A stretch of 64,000 nucleotides of DNA from Reyranella sp. (GTDB lineage: Bacteria; Pseudomonadota; Alphaproteobacteria; Reyranellales; Reyranellaceae): contig NZ_JAFKJN010000010.1 of NCBI RefSeq assembly GCF_017305915.1, positions 1-64,000 on the forward strand, read 5' to 3'. Shown one piece after another: positions 8,067-17,977 of the stretch. How positions within the stretch are numbered: position 1 is the first letter of the stretch; each line of letters begins with the position of its first letter. The notes beneath the pieces are model-generated. The model did no database searches and had not been told where the DNA came from. It saw only the letters and a program-made list of their open reading frames with translations. The position numbers and the translations under genes are program-made.

Positions 8067-9659
8067 ATGTTCCAATTCAGGAAGTCGGTCGCCGCGCTCG
8101 CGGTGGCCGCGAGCGTCGCCGGCTTGTCGGCCGCGATGCCTGTGGGGGTGCAGGCGCAGACGCTGAAGGCGGTGATGCATTCGGACGTGAAGATCCTCGA
8201 TCCGATCTGGACGACCGCCTACATCCAGCGAAATTTCGGCTACATGGTCTGGGACACGCTGTTCGCGATGGACGAGAAGTTCGCCGTGAAGCCGCAGATG
8301 GTCGACAAGTACGAGGTGTCGTCCGACAAGCTCACCTGGACTTTCACGCTGCGCGACGGCCTGGAATGGAGCAACGGCACGCCGGTCATCGCGGAAGACT
8401 GCATCGCCTCGATCAAGCGCTGGGCGGCGCGCGATTCGATGGGCCAGAAGATGATGGGCTCGGTCGCGGGCTTCGAGGCGGTCGACGCCAAGACCTTCAA
8501 GATGAAGATGAAGGAGCCGTACGGCCTGGTGCTCGAATCGCTCGGCAAGCCCAGCTCGAACGTGCCCTTCATGATGCCGAAGAAGACCGCGGAGACCGAC
8601 CCCGCGACGCAGATCAAGGTCGAGGACGTGATCGGCTCGGGGCCGTTCGTGTTCGTCGCCAGCGAATGGAAGCCAGGCGAGAAGGTCGTCTTCACCAAGA
8701 ACGCCAAGTACAAGCCGCGCGCCGAGCCCGCCTCGGGCCTCGCCGGCGGCAAGGTCGTCAACGTCGCCCGTGTCGAATGGATCGCCATGCCCGACGTGCA
8801 GACGCAGGTGGCAGCCATCCAGAACGGCGAGATCGACATGATCGAGGCACCGGGCCACGACCTGCTGCCGCTGCTCGGCAAGGACAAGAACATCAAGCTG
8901 TTCGACAGCAACCCGCTGGGCAACCAGTACGTGATGCGCTTCAACCAGCTCAGCAAGCCGTTCGACAACGCCAAGATCCGTCACGCCGTGATGGTCGCGT
9001 TCGGCCAGGAGGACTTCCTCAAGGCAACGATCGGCGATTCGAAGTACTACAAGACCTGCAAGCCGGTCTTCATCTGCGGCACGCCGCTGGCCAGCGAAGA
9101 CGGCATGAAGGACGTGCTCAACCAGAACGCGGCCAAGGCCAAGGAGCTGCTGAAGGAGGCCGGCTACGACGGCACGCCGATCGTGCTGCTGCAGTCGACC
9201 GACCTGCAGGTGCTGACCAACCTCGCGCCGGTCGCCAAGCAGCAGCTCGAGGCCGCCGGCTTCAAGGTCGACCTGCAGTCGAGCGACTGGCAGACCGTGG
9301 TCGCCCGCCGCGTCAAGAAGGACCCGCCGGCCCAGGGCGGCTGGCACGCCATGCTGACCTCGTGGGTCGCCGCCGACATCCTCAATCCGGTGATGGCCGG
9401 CTTCTTCAATTCGTCGTGCGACAAGGCGATGTTCGGCTGGCCGTGCGACGAGACGATCGAGAAGATGCGCGACCAGTTCTCCAAGGAGACCGATCCGGCG
9501 AAGCAGAAGCAGATCGCGTTGGACTTGCAGAAGTACTGGGTCGACCATCCGACCCACGTCAATCTCGGCCAGTGGTACTCGCCGGTCGCCATGCGCACCA
9601 ACGTCGACGGCATGCTCACGGCGCCGGTGCCGGTGTTCTGGAACATCACCAAGAAATAA
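8067..9659 (+). CDS. ABC transporter substrate-binding protein, family 5 (peptide/opine type), copy 1
   Basis: Periplasmic receptor for a DppA/OppA-type importer. Of 530 residues, the first 32 are a Sec signal peptide (cleavage after VQAQ/VGVQA). The ATG at 8067 has a GGGAG Shine-Dalgarno; the frame is open further upstream but without a leader. Typical family-5 blocks include LTWTFTLRDGLEWSNGTPV, GSGPFVF and VRFNQ-like VMRFNQLSKPFDNAKIRHAV. Two extra Cys pairs (TCKPVFICG, SSCDKAMFGWPCD) are absent from the next paralogue. It is first in a five-gene operon with a second binding protein, two permeases and a fused ATPase. Confidence 0.92.
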   Translation: MFQFRKSVAALAVAASVAGLSAAMPVGVQAQTLKAVMHSDVKILDPIWTTAYIQRNFGYMVWDTLFAMDEKFAVKPQMVDKYEVSSDKLTWTFTLRDGLEWSNGTPVIAEDCIASIKRWAARDSMGQKMMGSVAGFEAVDAKTFKMKMKEPYGLVLESLGKPSSNVPFMMPKKTAETDPATQIKVEDVIGSGPFVFVASEWKPGEKVVFTKNAKYKPRAEPASGLAGGKVVNVARVEWIAMPDVQTQVAAIQNGEIDMIEAPGHDLLPLLGKDKNIKLFDSNPLGNQYVMRFNQLSKPFDNAKIRHAVMVAFGQEDFLKATIGDSKYYKTCKPVFICGTPLASEDGMKDVLNQNAAKAKELLKEAGYDGTPIVLLQSTDLQVLTNLAPVAKQQLEAAGFKVDLQSSDWQTVVARRVKKDPPAQGGWHAMLTSWVAADILNPVMAGFFNSSCDKAMFGWPCDETIEKMRDQFSKETDPAKQKQIALDLQKYWVDHPTHVNLGQWYSPVAMRTNVDGMLTAPVPVFWNITKK

Positions 9660-9665
9660 GACAGC

Positions 9666-9691
9666 GCACGCGGGGCTTCGGCCCCGCGTGC
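9666..9691 (+). terminator. UUCG-capped hairpin between the two binding-protein genes
   Basis: A perfect 11-bp GC stem (9666-9676 with 9681-9691) capped by TTCG, 6 bp after the stop of the first binding protein. No T-run follows, so it is more likely an mRNA-stabilising 3' end or partial attenuator that raises binding-protein level than a full terminator. Confidence 0.5.
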
Positions 9692-9761
9692 CCATCGATG
9701 ATAGCAGGCTTCACCGAGGTCTGCTCTCTTCAATGGGGAGAGTAAACGTAGAGGGGCGCAC

Positions 9762-11348
9762 ATGAGCAAGGGTGGAATGAAGCGGCGAACATTCGGCGCG
9801 TTGACCGCGGGCGCAGTCGTCGCCGGCAGCCTGCCGGCGCGGGCGGCCGACAAGGTCCTGCGCTTCGTGCAGAACGGCAACATGACGATCCTCGATCCGA
9901 TCTGGACGACGGCCTACGTCACGCGCACGCACGGCTACTTCATCTACGACACGCTGTTCTCGATGGACGCGAACAACGTCGTCAAGCCGCAGATGGTCGA
10001 GAAGCACGACGTGTCGGCCGACAAGACGCTATGGACCTTCACCCTGCGCGACGGCCTGGAATGGCACGACGGCAAGCCGGTGACGTCGGAGGACTGCATC
10101 CCTTCGATCAAGCGCTGGGGCGCGCGCGACGCGATGGGCCTCAAGCTGATGGACTTCGTGAAGGAGATGAAGGCGGTCGATGCCAAGACCTTCACCATCC
10201 AGCTCAAGGAGCCGTACGGTCTGGTCCTCGAATCGCTCGGCAAGCCCAGCTCGAACGTGCCCTTCATGATGCCGAAGAAGGTCGCCGAGACCGACCCGTT
10301 CAAGCAGATCGACAGCCAGATCGGCTCCGGCCCGTTCATCTACGTCAACGCCGAGTCCAAGCCCGGCGAGAAGCACGTCTACGTCAAGAACCCCAAGTAC
10401 AAGCCGCGCAGCGAGCCGCCCTCGGGCCTCAGCGGCGGCAAGGTGGTCAAGGTCGACCGGGTCGAGATCATCGAGATGCCCGACCCGCAGCAGCAGGTGA
10501 ATGCGATCGTCGCCGGCGAGATCGACCTGATCGAGCAGCCGCCGCACGATCTGATCCCGATCCTCAAGGGCGACAAGAACGTCCAGACGGTCGACTGGAA
10601 CCCGCTCGGCCAGCAGTTCGTGTACCGCATGAACCACCTGCAGCCGCCGTTCAACAACCCGAAGATCCGCATGGCCGCGCTGCTCTGCATCGAGCAGGAG
10701 GAGTATCTCAAGGCGACGGTCGGCGAGCAGCAGTACTACAAAGTGAGCTCGGCCGCCTTCATCGGCGGCACGCCCAACGCCTTCGAAGCGCCGGACGGCC
10801 TGTTCATCAAGCCGAACTACGAGAAGGCCAAGGCGCTGCTGAAGGAAGCGGGCTACGACGGCACGCCGATCGTGCTGATGCAGTCGACCACGCTGCCGGT
10901 GCTGACCAACACCGCGCCGGTCACCAAGGCGCAGCTCGAGAAGGGCGGCTTCAAGGTCGACATGCAGTCGATGGACTGGCAGACGCTGGTCTCGCGCCGC
11001 ACCAAGAAGGATCCGCCGGCCCAGGGCGGCTGGAACGTCTTCCACACCTTCACCGTGGCGGCCGACATCCTGAACCCGATCTCCAACACCTACATGGTCG
11101 CCCAGGGCGACAAGTCGTGGTTCGGCTGGCCGACCGACCCGGAGATGGAGAAGATCCGCGACGCCTACGCCAAGGAGACCGATCCGGCGAAGGCTAAGGA
11201 GCTGGCACACGCCGTGCAGAACCGCGCCATCGAGACCGCCCAGTACGGCTGGATCGGTCAGTGGTACGGTCCGGGCGCGGCACGCAAGAACATCCAGGGC
11301 TGGCTGAAGGCGCCGGTTCCCGTGATGTGGAACGTCACGAAGGCTTAA
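9762..11348 (+). CDS. ABC transporter substrate-binding protein, family 5, copy 2
   Basis: A 528-residue paralogue of the preceding gene, with long shared blocks (ILDPIWTTAYV, GLVLESLGKPSSNVPFMMPKK, EAGYDGTPIVL). The N-terminus MSKGGMKRRTFGALTAGAVVA looks Tat-like (KRRTF), unlike the Sec leader of copy 1, so the two paralogues may use different export routes. It lacks the Cys pairs of copy 1. The next gene starts 18 bp downstream. Confidence 0.92.
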   Translation: MSKGGMKRRTFGALTAGAVVAGSLPARAADKVLRFVQNGNMTILDPIWTTAYVTRTHGYFIYDTLFSMDANNVVKPQMVEKHDVSADKTLWTFTLRDGLEWHDGKPVTSEDCIPSIKRWGARDAMGLKLMDFVKEMKAVDAKTFTIQLKEPYGLVLESLGKPSSNVPFMMPKKVAETDPFKQIDSQIGSGPFIYVNAESKPGEKHVYVKNPKYKPRSEPPSGLSGGKVVKVDRVEIIEMPDPQQQVNAIVAGEIDLIEQPPHDLIPILKGDKNVQTVDWNPLGQQFVYRMNHLQPPFNNPKIRMAALLCIEQEEYLKATVGEQQYYKVSSAAFIGGTPNAFEAPDGLFIKPNYEKAKALLKEAGYDGTPIVLMQSTTLPVLTNTAPVTKAQLEKGGFKVDMQSMDWQTLVSRRTKKDPPAQGGWNVFHTFTVAADILNPISNTYMVAQGDKSWFGWPTDPEMEKIRDAYAKETDPAKAKELAHAVQNRAIETAQYGWIGQWYGPGAARKNIQGWLKAPVPVMWNVTKA

Positions 11349-11366
11349 AGAGGTATCGCAAGGTAC

Positions 11367-12304
<938 letters not shown>

Positions 12305-12308
<4 letters not shown>

Positions 12309-13246
12309 GCGCGATTGCCCCTGAAGACGTCGCCGTCGATTCCGCGTCGATCGCCGCCGCGTCGAACAAGCGCCGGCCGCTCTGGCAGCTGGCGATCCGC
12401 AATCCCAACGTGATCTTCGGCGGGGCGATCCTGCTGATCATGGTGATCATCGCGGCCTGCGCGCCGCTGCTCGGCGCCGTCGACCCGACCCGCATCGATC
12501 CCGCGTCACGCAACAAGAAGCCGGGCACCGAGATCACCTACCGGCTCGACGACGGCAAGACCGCCAAGCGCACCGCGATCATGGGTACCGACAGCCTGGG
12601 CCGCGACGTCTACAGCCGCGTGCTCTACGGCACGCGCGTCTCGCTGATCGTCGGCGTCGCGGTCTCGATCTGCGCCATCGCCATCGGCATGGTGATCGGC
12701 CTGGTCTCGGGCTACATCCGCTGGGCCGACGGCATCATCATGCGCTTCATGGACGGGTTGATGGCCATCCCGGGCATATTGCTCGCCATCGCGCTGGTCT
12801 CGATCTGGCGCTCCGGCCTCTACACCGTGATCCTGGCGATCGTCGTGCCCGACGTGCCGCGCGTCGTGCGCCTGGTCCGCTCGATCGTGCTCAGCGTGCG
12901 CGAGGAGCCCTATGTCGAGGGCGCGATCTCGGTCGGCACGCCGACCTGGACCCTGATGTTCCGCCACATCCTGCCCAACACCATCGCGCCCCTGATCGTG
13001 CAGGCGACCTTCATCGCCGCCGCCGCGATCCTGGCCGAGGCGGCGCTCTCCTTCCTCGGCATCGGCATCCCGCCGGAGACGCCGAGCTGGGGCAACATCA
13101 TGTCGGAGGGCCGCACGCTGTTCCGCGTGTTCCCGCACAACATCCTCTATCCCGGCATCTTCCTCGCGCTGACGGTGCTGGCGATCAACATCATGGGCGA
13201 CGGTCTGCGCGACACGCTCGATCCGAAGATGAGCAAGAAGGTCTAG
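12305..13246 (+). CDS. ABC transporter permease, DppC type
   Basis: A 313-residue partner permease. I take the TTG at 12305 as the start because it overlaps the upstream stop (TTGA) and gives the usual DppC-length N-terminus; no ATG lies nearby in frame. The characteristic HxxGTDxxGRDV-like block is present as IMGTDSLGRDVYSRVLYG, and the EAA loop reads EPYVEGAISVGTPTWTLMFRHILPN. The stop is 6 bp before the ATPase gene. Confidence 0.92.
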
Positions 13247-13252
13247 CGTTTC

Positions 13253-14881
13253 ATGGCTGACAAGAAGCCGGTCCTCGAGGTCCGCAACCTGACCGTGGCG
13301 CTGCCGTCGGGCGCCGACCGCGCCCATGCCGTCGAGAAGGTGAGCTTCACCGTCAGTCCCGGCGAGATCGTCTGCCTGGTCGGCGAATCGGGCTCGGGCA
13401 AGTCGGTGATCGCCTTCACCGTGATGGGCCTGCTCGCCAAGGCGCTGAAACCGACCGGCGGCGAGATCCTGCTCGAGGGCGAGAACGTGCTGACCGCCAG
13501 CGAGCAGCGGCTGCGCGAGCTGCGCTGCACGCGCATGTCGATGATCTTCCAGGAGCCGATGACGGCGCTGAACCCGGTCATGACCTGCGGCGAGCAGATC
13601 GACGAGGTGCTGCGCACCCACACCAAGCTCGACCCGGGCGCGCGCCGCACCAAGATCCTCGGCATCCTGAAGCGCGTGAAGCTGCCGGAGCCGGAGCGCA
13701 TCTACGCCTCCTACCCCCACCAGCTCTCGGGCGGCCAGCGCCAGCGCATCATGATCGCCATGGCGCTGGTGCTCGATCCGGTGCTGCTGATCGCCGACGA
13801 GCCGACCACCGCGCTCGACGTCACCACTCAGGCCGAGATCCTGAAGCTGATCGCCGAGCTGCAGACCAGCCAGGGCACCGGCGTGCTGTTCATCACCCAC
13901 GACTTCGGCGTGGTCGCCGAGATCGCCCACAAGGTCGCGGTGCTGCGCTGGGGCGAGCTGGTGGAGATGGGGCCGACCGAGCAGATCCTGTCGCGGCCGC
14001 AGGAAGGCTACACCAGGATGCTGATCTCTTCGGTGCCGTCGATCGTGCCGGCGCATCGCGGCGTGCGGCTCGACAAGGCGACCGTGCTGCGCACCGAGAA
14101 GCTCGGCAAGACCTACTCGGGCAAGTCGTTCTTCCAGAAGGCGCGCACGGTCAAGGCCGCGGTCGACGTCGATCTCGACATCAGGAAGGGCGAGACGCTC
14201 GGGATCGTCGGCGAATCGGGCTCGGGCAAGTCGACGGTGGCGCGCTGCATCGCCCGCCTGATCGATCCGACCGAGGGCAAGGTCTATCTCGGCGACACCG
14301 AGATCGCGACCATCTCGGCGAGCCGGCTGCGGCCGCACCGCCGCAAGGTGCAGATCGTCTTCCAGGATCCCTACCGCTCGATGAACCCGCGCATCACGAT
14401 CGGCGAATCGATCATCGAGGGGCCGATGAATTTCGGGCTCAAGCGCGACGAGGCGCTGGCGCGCGCCCGCAGGCTGATGGAGACGGTGCGGCTCGATCCC
14501 AACTCGCTCGACCGCTACCCGCACCAATTCTCGGGCGGCCAGCGCCAGCGCATCTGTATCGCCCGCGCGCTCGCCATGGAGCCCGAGCTGCTGATCGCCG
14601 ACGAGGCGGTGTCGGCGCTCGACGTCTCGGTGCAGAAGCAGGTGCTCGAGCTGCTCGACGAGATCCGCGTCAGGCTCAACCTCGCCGTGCTGTTCATCAC
14701 CCACGACCTGCGCGTCGCGGCCCAGATCTGCGACTACGTCGCCGTCATGAGCCAAGGCCGCGTGGTCGAATACGGCGCTGCCGAGCAGGTGTTCGGCTCC
14801 CCGAAGCACGACTACACCAAGGCCCTGTTCGCGGCCGCCCCCGGCCGCCACTGGGAATTCGGCAAGTTCGCCGCAGCCTAG
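13253..14881 (+). CDS. fused dual ABC ATPase, DppD-DppF type
   Basis: A single 542-residue chain carries two nucleotide-binding domains that are separate genes in E. coli dpp. Domain 1 has Walker [10 protein letters not shown], signature LSGGQRQR and Walker [13 protein letters not shown]. Domain 2 (from about residue 275) has [17 protein letters not shown] and [12 protein letters not shown]. It energises the import system encoded just upstream. A perfect hairpin follows the stop at once, so the operon ends here. Confidence 0.95.
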   Translation: MADKKPVLEVRNLTVALPSGADRAHAVEKVSFTVSPGEIVCLVGESGSGKSVIAFTVMGLLAKALKPTGGEILLEGENVLTASEQRLRELRCTRMSMIFQEPMTALNPVMTCGEQIDEVLRTHTKLDPGARRTKILGILKRVKLPEPERIYASYPHQLSGGQRQRIMIAMALVLDPVLLIADEPTTALDVTTQAEILKLIAELQTSQGTGVLFITHDFGVVAEIAHKVAVLRWGELVEMGPTEQILSRPQEGYTRMLISSVPSIVPAHRGVRLDKATVLRTEKLGKTYSGKSFFQKARTVKAAVDVDLDIRKGETLGIVGESGSGKSTVARCIARLIDPTEGKVYLGDTEIATISASRLRPHRRKVQIVFQDPYRSMNPRITIGESIIEGPMNFGLKRDEALARARRLMETVRLDPNSLDRYPHQFSGGQRQRICIARALAMEPELLIADEAVSALDVSVQKQVLELLDEIRVRLNLAVLFITHDLRVAAQICDYVAVMSQGRVVEYGAAEQVFGSPKHDYTKALFAAAPGRHWEFGKFAAA

Positions 14882-14905
14882 GTCGCTCCGCGGCTGCGGA
14901 GCGAC
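14882..14905 (+). terminator. hairpin at the end of the peptide ABC operon
   Basis: A perfect 10-bp stem (14882-14891 with 14896-14905, loop GGCT) begins directly after the ATPase stop codon. It has no T-run. Confidence 0.5.
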
Positions 14906-15200
14906 CGCACTGACCAGAGCACGAGCGCCCGTGGAGTGGCGCGCTCCCAGCGCCACCGGCTGCCAGACGCGCGCAGACACCTATTTTGGGCATTGGACGC
15001 GATTTTTCGGCCCAAGAATTAGGGGTCGAGTCGCCTTCCATTGCCCGTAATGGGGTTCCTCCGCAGAGGCTTATCCACAAGCCGTGACGCGTCCGGCCAG
15101 GGGATGTAGCCTTCGCGGCAAGGAAAGCTCCGGAGGCCGACGCCGCGCCTCCCCTTCCGGCGCCGGATGCAAACGGCTGACTCGTGTCAGGGAGGTAGCC
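14906..15200. other. intergenic region before the dodecin gene
   Basis: About 295 bp with no gene that I can support. It holds a GC-rich TGGAGTGGCGCGC motif (14932-14944) that also occurs in a hairpin after ychF, an AT-richer stretch around 14980-15030 (CTATTTTGGGC, GATTTTTCGG) that may carry the dodecin promoter, and one exact TTATCCACA (15071-15079), which I regard as chance. Confidence 0.4.
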
Positions 15201-15416
15201 ATGGCCGATAGCGTCTACAAAGTGATCGAGCTGGTCGGCACCAGCACCGAGTCCTGGGAGAAGGCCGCCAAGGTGGCGGTCGAGCGCGCCGCCGAGTCGC
15301 TGCGCGATTTGCGCGTCGCCGAGGTGGTCGAGCAGGACATCGTGATCGAGAAGGGCAAGGTCACGTCCTACCGCACCAAGCTGAAGCTCTCCTTCAAGTA
15401 CGAAGGCGGCGGCTGA
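15201..15416 (+). CDS. dodecin family flavin-binding protein
   Basis: A 71-residue protein. Dodecins form hollow dodecamers that store flavins. VYKVIELVGTSTESWEKAA at the N-terminus and the VVEQDIVIEKGKVTSYRTKLKLSFKYE strand pair are typical. The ATG at 15201 follows GGAGG at 15191-15195. It converges with the ABC permease gene on the minus strand, 4 bp away. Confidence 0.93.
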   Translation: MADSVYKVIELVGTSTESWEKAAKVAVERAAESLRDLRVAEVVEQDIVIEKGKVTSYRTKLKLSFKYEGGG

Positions 15417-15420
15417 CGCT

Positions 15421-16170
15421 TCAGCTGTAGCGCTCGCGTACTTTCTTCTCGACCCAGCCGGCGGCGAGGAACGCGCTCGCCGAGATCACGGTCGCCACCA
15501 GCGAGGCGCCGAACGCCTGCTCGGTCTGGAAGTCCGACTTGGTCTTGGCGAACAGGTAGCCGAGGCCGGTCGTGCCCATCAGGAACTCCGCCACCATGGC
15601 GGCGAGGATGGCGTGCGCCGCCGCGAGCTTGAAGGCGATCGCGAGATTGGGCATCGCCGCCGGCAGCGCCAGCCGTCGCAGCAGGTCGAGCCGCGAGGCG
15701 CCGAGCACACGGAACAGGTCTTCGGCTCCGGGCGGCGGCTGACGCAGGCCGGACGAGGCGAACACGAAGCTCGGGAAGAAGGTGATGATCACCACGATCG
15801 CCAGCACGGTCGAGGTGTCGTATCCCAAAAGCCGCGCGATCACCGGGATCAGCGCCACCACCGGCACCGAGCTGAACAGCACGGTCAGCGGATTGAGCAG
15901 GCCCGAGGCGATCGGCGAGAACCAGGCGGCAACCGCCAGCCCCGTCCCGACCAGCATGCCGGCGACCAGGCCGAACACGGCGATCGAGAGAGTGATGCCG
16001 ACATTGCCGAGATAGACACCGGGATGACTGACGAGATCGCCCAGCACCGCGGTCGGCGTCGGCATGACGATCGGGTTGAAGCTGTTGACGACCACCCAGG
16101 CTTGCCAGGCGAACAGCAGCAGCAGGATGCCCCAGTAGTCCTCGACCAGACGCACCAGCAGCGGGCGCAT
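15421..16170 (-). CDS. ABC transporter permease, NitT/TauT (SsuC-like) type, second copy
   Basis: A 249-residue inner-membrane protein with about six helices. The FRVLGASRLDLLRRLALPAAMPNLAIAFKLAAAHAIL stretch is the EAA loop of the SsuC/TauC permease family. Its ATG overlaps the stop of the other permease gene (ATGA), so the two are coupled and probably form a heterodimer. It is last in the operon. Confidence 0.9.
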   Translation of the reverse strand: MRPLLVRLVEDYWGILLLLFAWQAWVVVNSFNPIVMPTPTAVLGDLVSHPGVYLGNVGITLSIAVFGLVAGMLVGTGLAVAAWFSPIASGLLNPLTVLFSSVPVVALIPVIARLLGYDTSTVLAIVVIITFFPSFVFASSGLRQPPPGAEDLFRVLGASRLDLLRRLALPAAMPNLAIAFKLAAAHAILAAMVAEFLMGTTGLGYLFAKTKSDFQTEQAFGASLVATVISASAFLAAGWVEKKVRERYS

Positions 16171-16907
16171 CAGCCGAACCTCGCGTAGGCCGCGCGCTCG
16201 AGCAGCGTCAGCAGGCCGTAGAAGAACAGCGACGCCCCGACTGCCAGCAGGACGGCGCACCACAGCAGCACGATCTGGAAGTTCTGCATGGCATTGATGA
16301 TCAGGATGCCGATGCCGCGCGGCGCGCCGAACCACTCGCCGATGATCGCGCCGATTAGCGCCGCCGGCCAGGCGAGCCGCAGCCCCGAGACCAGCGACGG
16401 CAGCGCCGCCGGCAGCTCCAGCCGGCCGAAGCGCTTGATCCGGTCGGCGCCCAGCACGGCGAACAGGTCGCGATGCGCCGGCGTGGCGCGCTGCAGGCCC
16501 GAGCTCACCGAGACGAAGACGATGAAGAAGACGTGGATCGACGACACCGCCGCCGGCGTGCTCTCGCGCGTCAGCAGCACCAGGAAGATCGGCCCGAGCG
16601 CGATCGACGGCACCGAGTTCAGCACCGCCGCCAACCGGTCCGAGCCGCGGCGCAACGCCGGCAGCAAGTGCGCGACCGTCGCCAGGATCAGCCCGGCGCC
16701 CGTGCCCCAGAGATAGCCGAGCGCCGTCGATTCCAGCGTGGCGCCCAGCGCCCGCAGGAACAGCGGCCGGCGGCGCTCGTCGGTCAGCTCGGCCAGCACG
16801 TCGCTCAGCGGCGGCCAGGAGATGCCGAGGATCTGGGTGCGGCCGACCACCTCCCACAGCGCCAGGAAGAGCGCGATGCCCAGCGCGCCCAGGAGGGTCT
16901 GTTTCAT
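16170..16907 (-). CDS. ABC transporter permease, NitT/TauT (SsuC-like) type, first copy
   Basis: A 245-residue permease with a hydrophobic N-terminus (LLGALGIALFLALWEVVG), a PPLSDVLAEL segment typical of SsuC-like proteins and an EAA-type loop (FAVLGADRIKRFGRLELPAALPSLVSGLRLAW). Two permease genes with one ATPase suggest a heterodimeric channel. A 238-bp gap filled by a large foldback repeat separates it from the ATPase gene. Confidence 0.9.
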   Translation of the reverse strand: MKQTLLGALGIALFLALWEVVGRTQILGISWPPLSDVLAELTDERRRPLFLRALGATLESTALGYLWGTGAGLILATVAHLLPALRRGSDRLAAVLNSVPSIALGPIFLVLLTRESTPAAVSSIHVFFIVFVSVSSGLQRATPAHRDLFAVLGADRIKRFGRLELPAALPSLVSGLRLAWPAALIGAIIGEWFGAPRGIGILIINAMQNFQIVLLWCAVLLAVGASLFFYGLLTLLERAAYARFG

Positions 16908-16917
16908 GTCAGCCCTC

Positions 16918-17120
16918 CCTCCCCATTCATATGGGGAGGTGCCCCCGTAATCGGGGGTGGAGGGGTCATTGCTGGGAGCGCGGCACTCTGTGCCGCTCTT
17001 TTCGCTGCAACAGCATGAGCGCGACTATGCGCGGAGGTTACTCCGCGCTTGTCGCGCGCTCCCAGCCATGACCCCTCCGTCGCCGTATGACGGCACCACC
17101 TCCCCAGATGACTGGGGAGG
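16918..17120. repeat. 203-bp composite foldback repeat inside the ABC operon
   Basis: The outer arms (16918-16969 and 17068-17120) are imperfect inverted copies, each with a CCTCCCC...GGGGAGG hairpin, a second short hairpin and AGGGGTCAT at the inner end. The second hairpin differs between arms (CCCCCGTAATCGGGGG versus TGCCGTCATACGGCGA) but each can fold, so structure seems conserved rather than sequence. An inner inverted pair (GCTGGGAGCGCG with CGCGCGCTCCCAGC) is nested inside. It lies between the ATPase and permease genes and is probably transcribed, forming a large hairpin. Confidence 0.7.
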
Positions 17121-17145
17121 AAGGAATCATGAGCGCGCCTCGGCC

Positions 17146-17907
17146 TCATGCTTCCAGCGCCGCGGTGAGATCGTCGACCAGGCGGTGGAATGCCTCGCTG
17201 CGCATGACCCAGGGATCGCGCGGGCGGGCGAACGGGACCTGGACCTCGCGCAGGATGCGGCCGGGCCGGCCGCTCATCACCACCACGCGGTCGGCGAGGA
17301 ACAGCGCCTCGTCGACCGAATGGGTGATCAGCATGGTCGTGATCTGGCGTGCCGACCAGATGCGCTGCAGCTCGACATTCATCTGCCGCCGCGTTACCGC
17401 GTCGAGCGCGCCGAACGGCTCGTCGAGCAGCAGCACCTCGGGCTCCAGCACCAGCGCGCGGGCGATCGAGGCGCGCTGGCGCATGCCGCCGGAGAGCTGC
17501 TTGGGCCGCGCCTTTTCGAAGCTCGCCAGCCCGACCAGCTCGAGCAATCGCGCGATCGCGGGCTCGTCGATCCTGCGGCCGGCCAGCCGGAACGGCAGGG
17601 CGATGTTGTCGTGGACGCTGAGCCACGGCAGCAGCGCATGGTCCTGGAACGCGACGCCCAGCGCATGCTGGGCCGAGACCAGGCCGGGCGCGGCGCCATT
17701 GACCGTGACCGTGCCGCCGGTCGGCTGCTCCAGCGAAGCGACCAGCCGCAGCAGAGTGCTCTTGCCGCAGCCGCTCGGGCCCAGGATGGCGACGAACTCG
17801 CCCGGCGCGATGGTGAGCGAGAGCTCGGCGAGGGCGAGCACGCCCTCCTTGTCGCCAGGCAGCGGGAAGCGCTTGCTGACCTTGTCGATCGCGATGGCGA
17901 CGTTCAT
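17146..17907 (-). CDS. ABC transporter ATPase, NitT/TauT (SsuB-like) type
   Basis: A 253-residue nucleotide-binding subunit: Walker A LGPSGCGKST, Q-loop VAFQDHALLPWLSV, signature LSGGMRQR, Walker B VLLLDEPFGALD and switch His in ITHSVDEAL. LPWLSVHDNIALPF is typical of SsuB/TauB. The start codon directly abuts a palindromic repeat whose arm supplies GGAGG 11 bases before the ATG. The gene lies between the amidohydrolase and permease genes. Confidence 0.92.
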   Translation of the reverse strand: MNVAIAIDKVSKRFPLPGDKEGVLALAELSLTIAPGEFVAILGPSGCGKSTLLRLVASLEQPTGGTVTVNGAAPGLVSAQHALGVAFQDHALLPWLSVHDNIALPFRLAGRRIDEPAIARLLELVGLASFEKARPKQLSGGMRQRASIARALVLEPEVLLLDEPFGALDAVTRRQMNVELQRIWSARQITTMLITHSVDEALFLADRVVVMSGRPGRILREVQVPFARPRDPWVMRSEAFHRLVDDLTAALEA

Positions 17908-17908
17908 T

Positions 17909-17967
17909 GGACCGCGGACCTCCAGGTCCGCATCATGATCATGAGCGGACCTGGAGGTCCGCGGTCC
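17909..17967. repeat. palindromic repeat, copy A of three
   Basis: Two 23-bp arms (17909-17931 and 17945-17967) are perfect inverted copies around a 13-bp centre that is itself nearly palindromic (TCATGATCATGA). Each arm contains its own stem (GCGGACCT with AGGTCCGC). The element ends 1 bp before the ATPase ATG and 10 bp after the amidohydrolase stop. Copies B and C are at 37651 and 50760. Confidence 0.85.
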
Positions 17968-17977
17968 GGCAAGACGC

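Noticed and set aside
14932..14944. 13-mer TGGAGTGGCGCGC shared with 37724-37736
   Set aside because: A 13-mer pair is not significant in a window of this size and GC content; only the copy after ychF sits in a clear hairpin.
15071..15079. Exact DnaA box TTATCCACA
   Set aside because: Only one copy, no cluster of boxes, no AT-rich unwinding region and no dnaA, dnaN or hemE-type origin neighbour. A 9-mer is expected by chance about this often in 64 kb of double strand.
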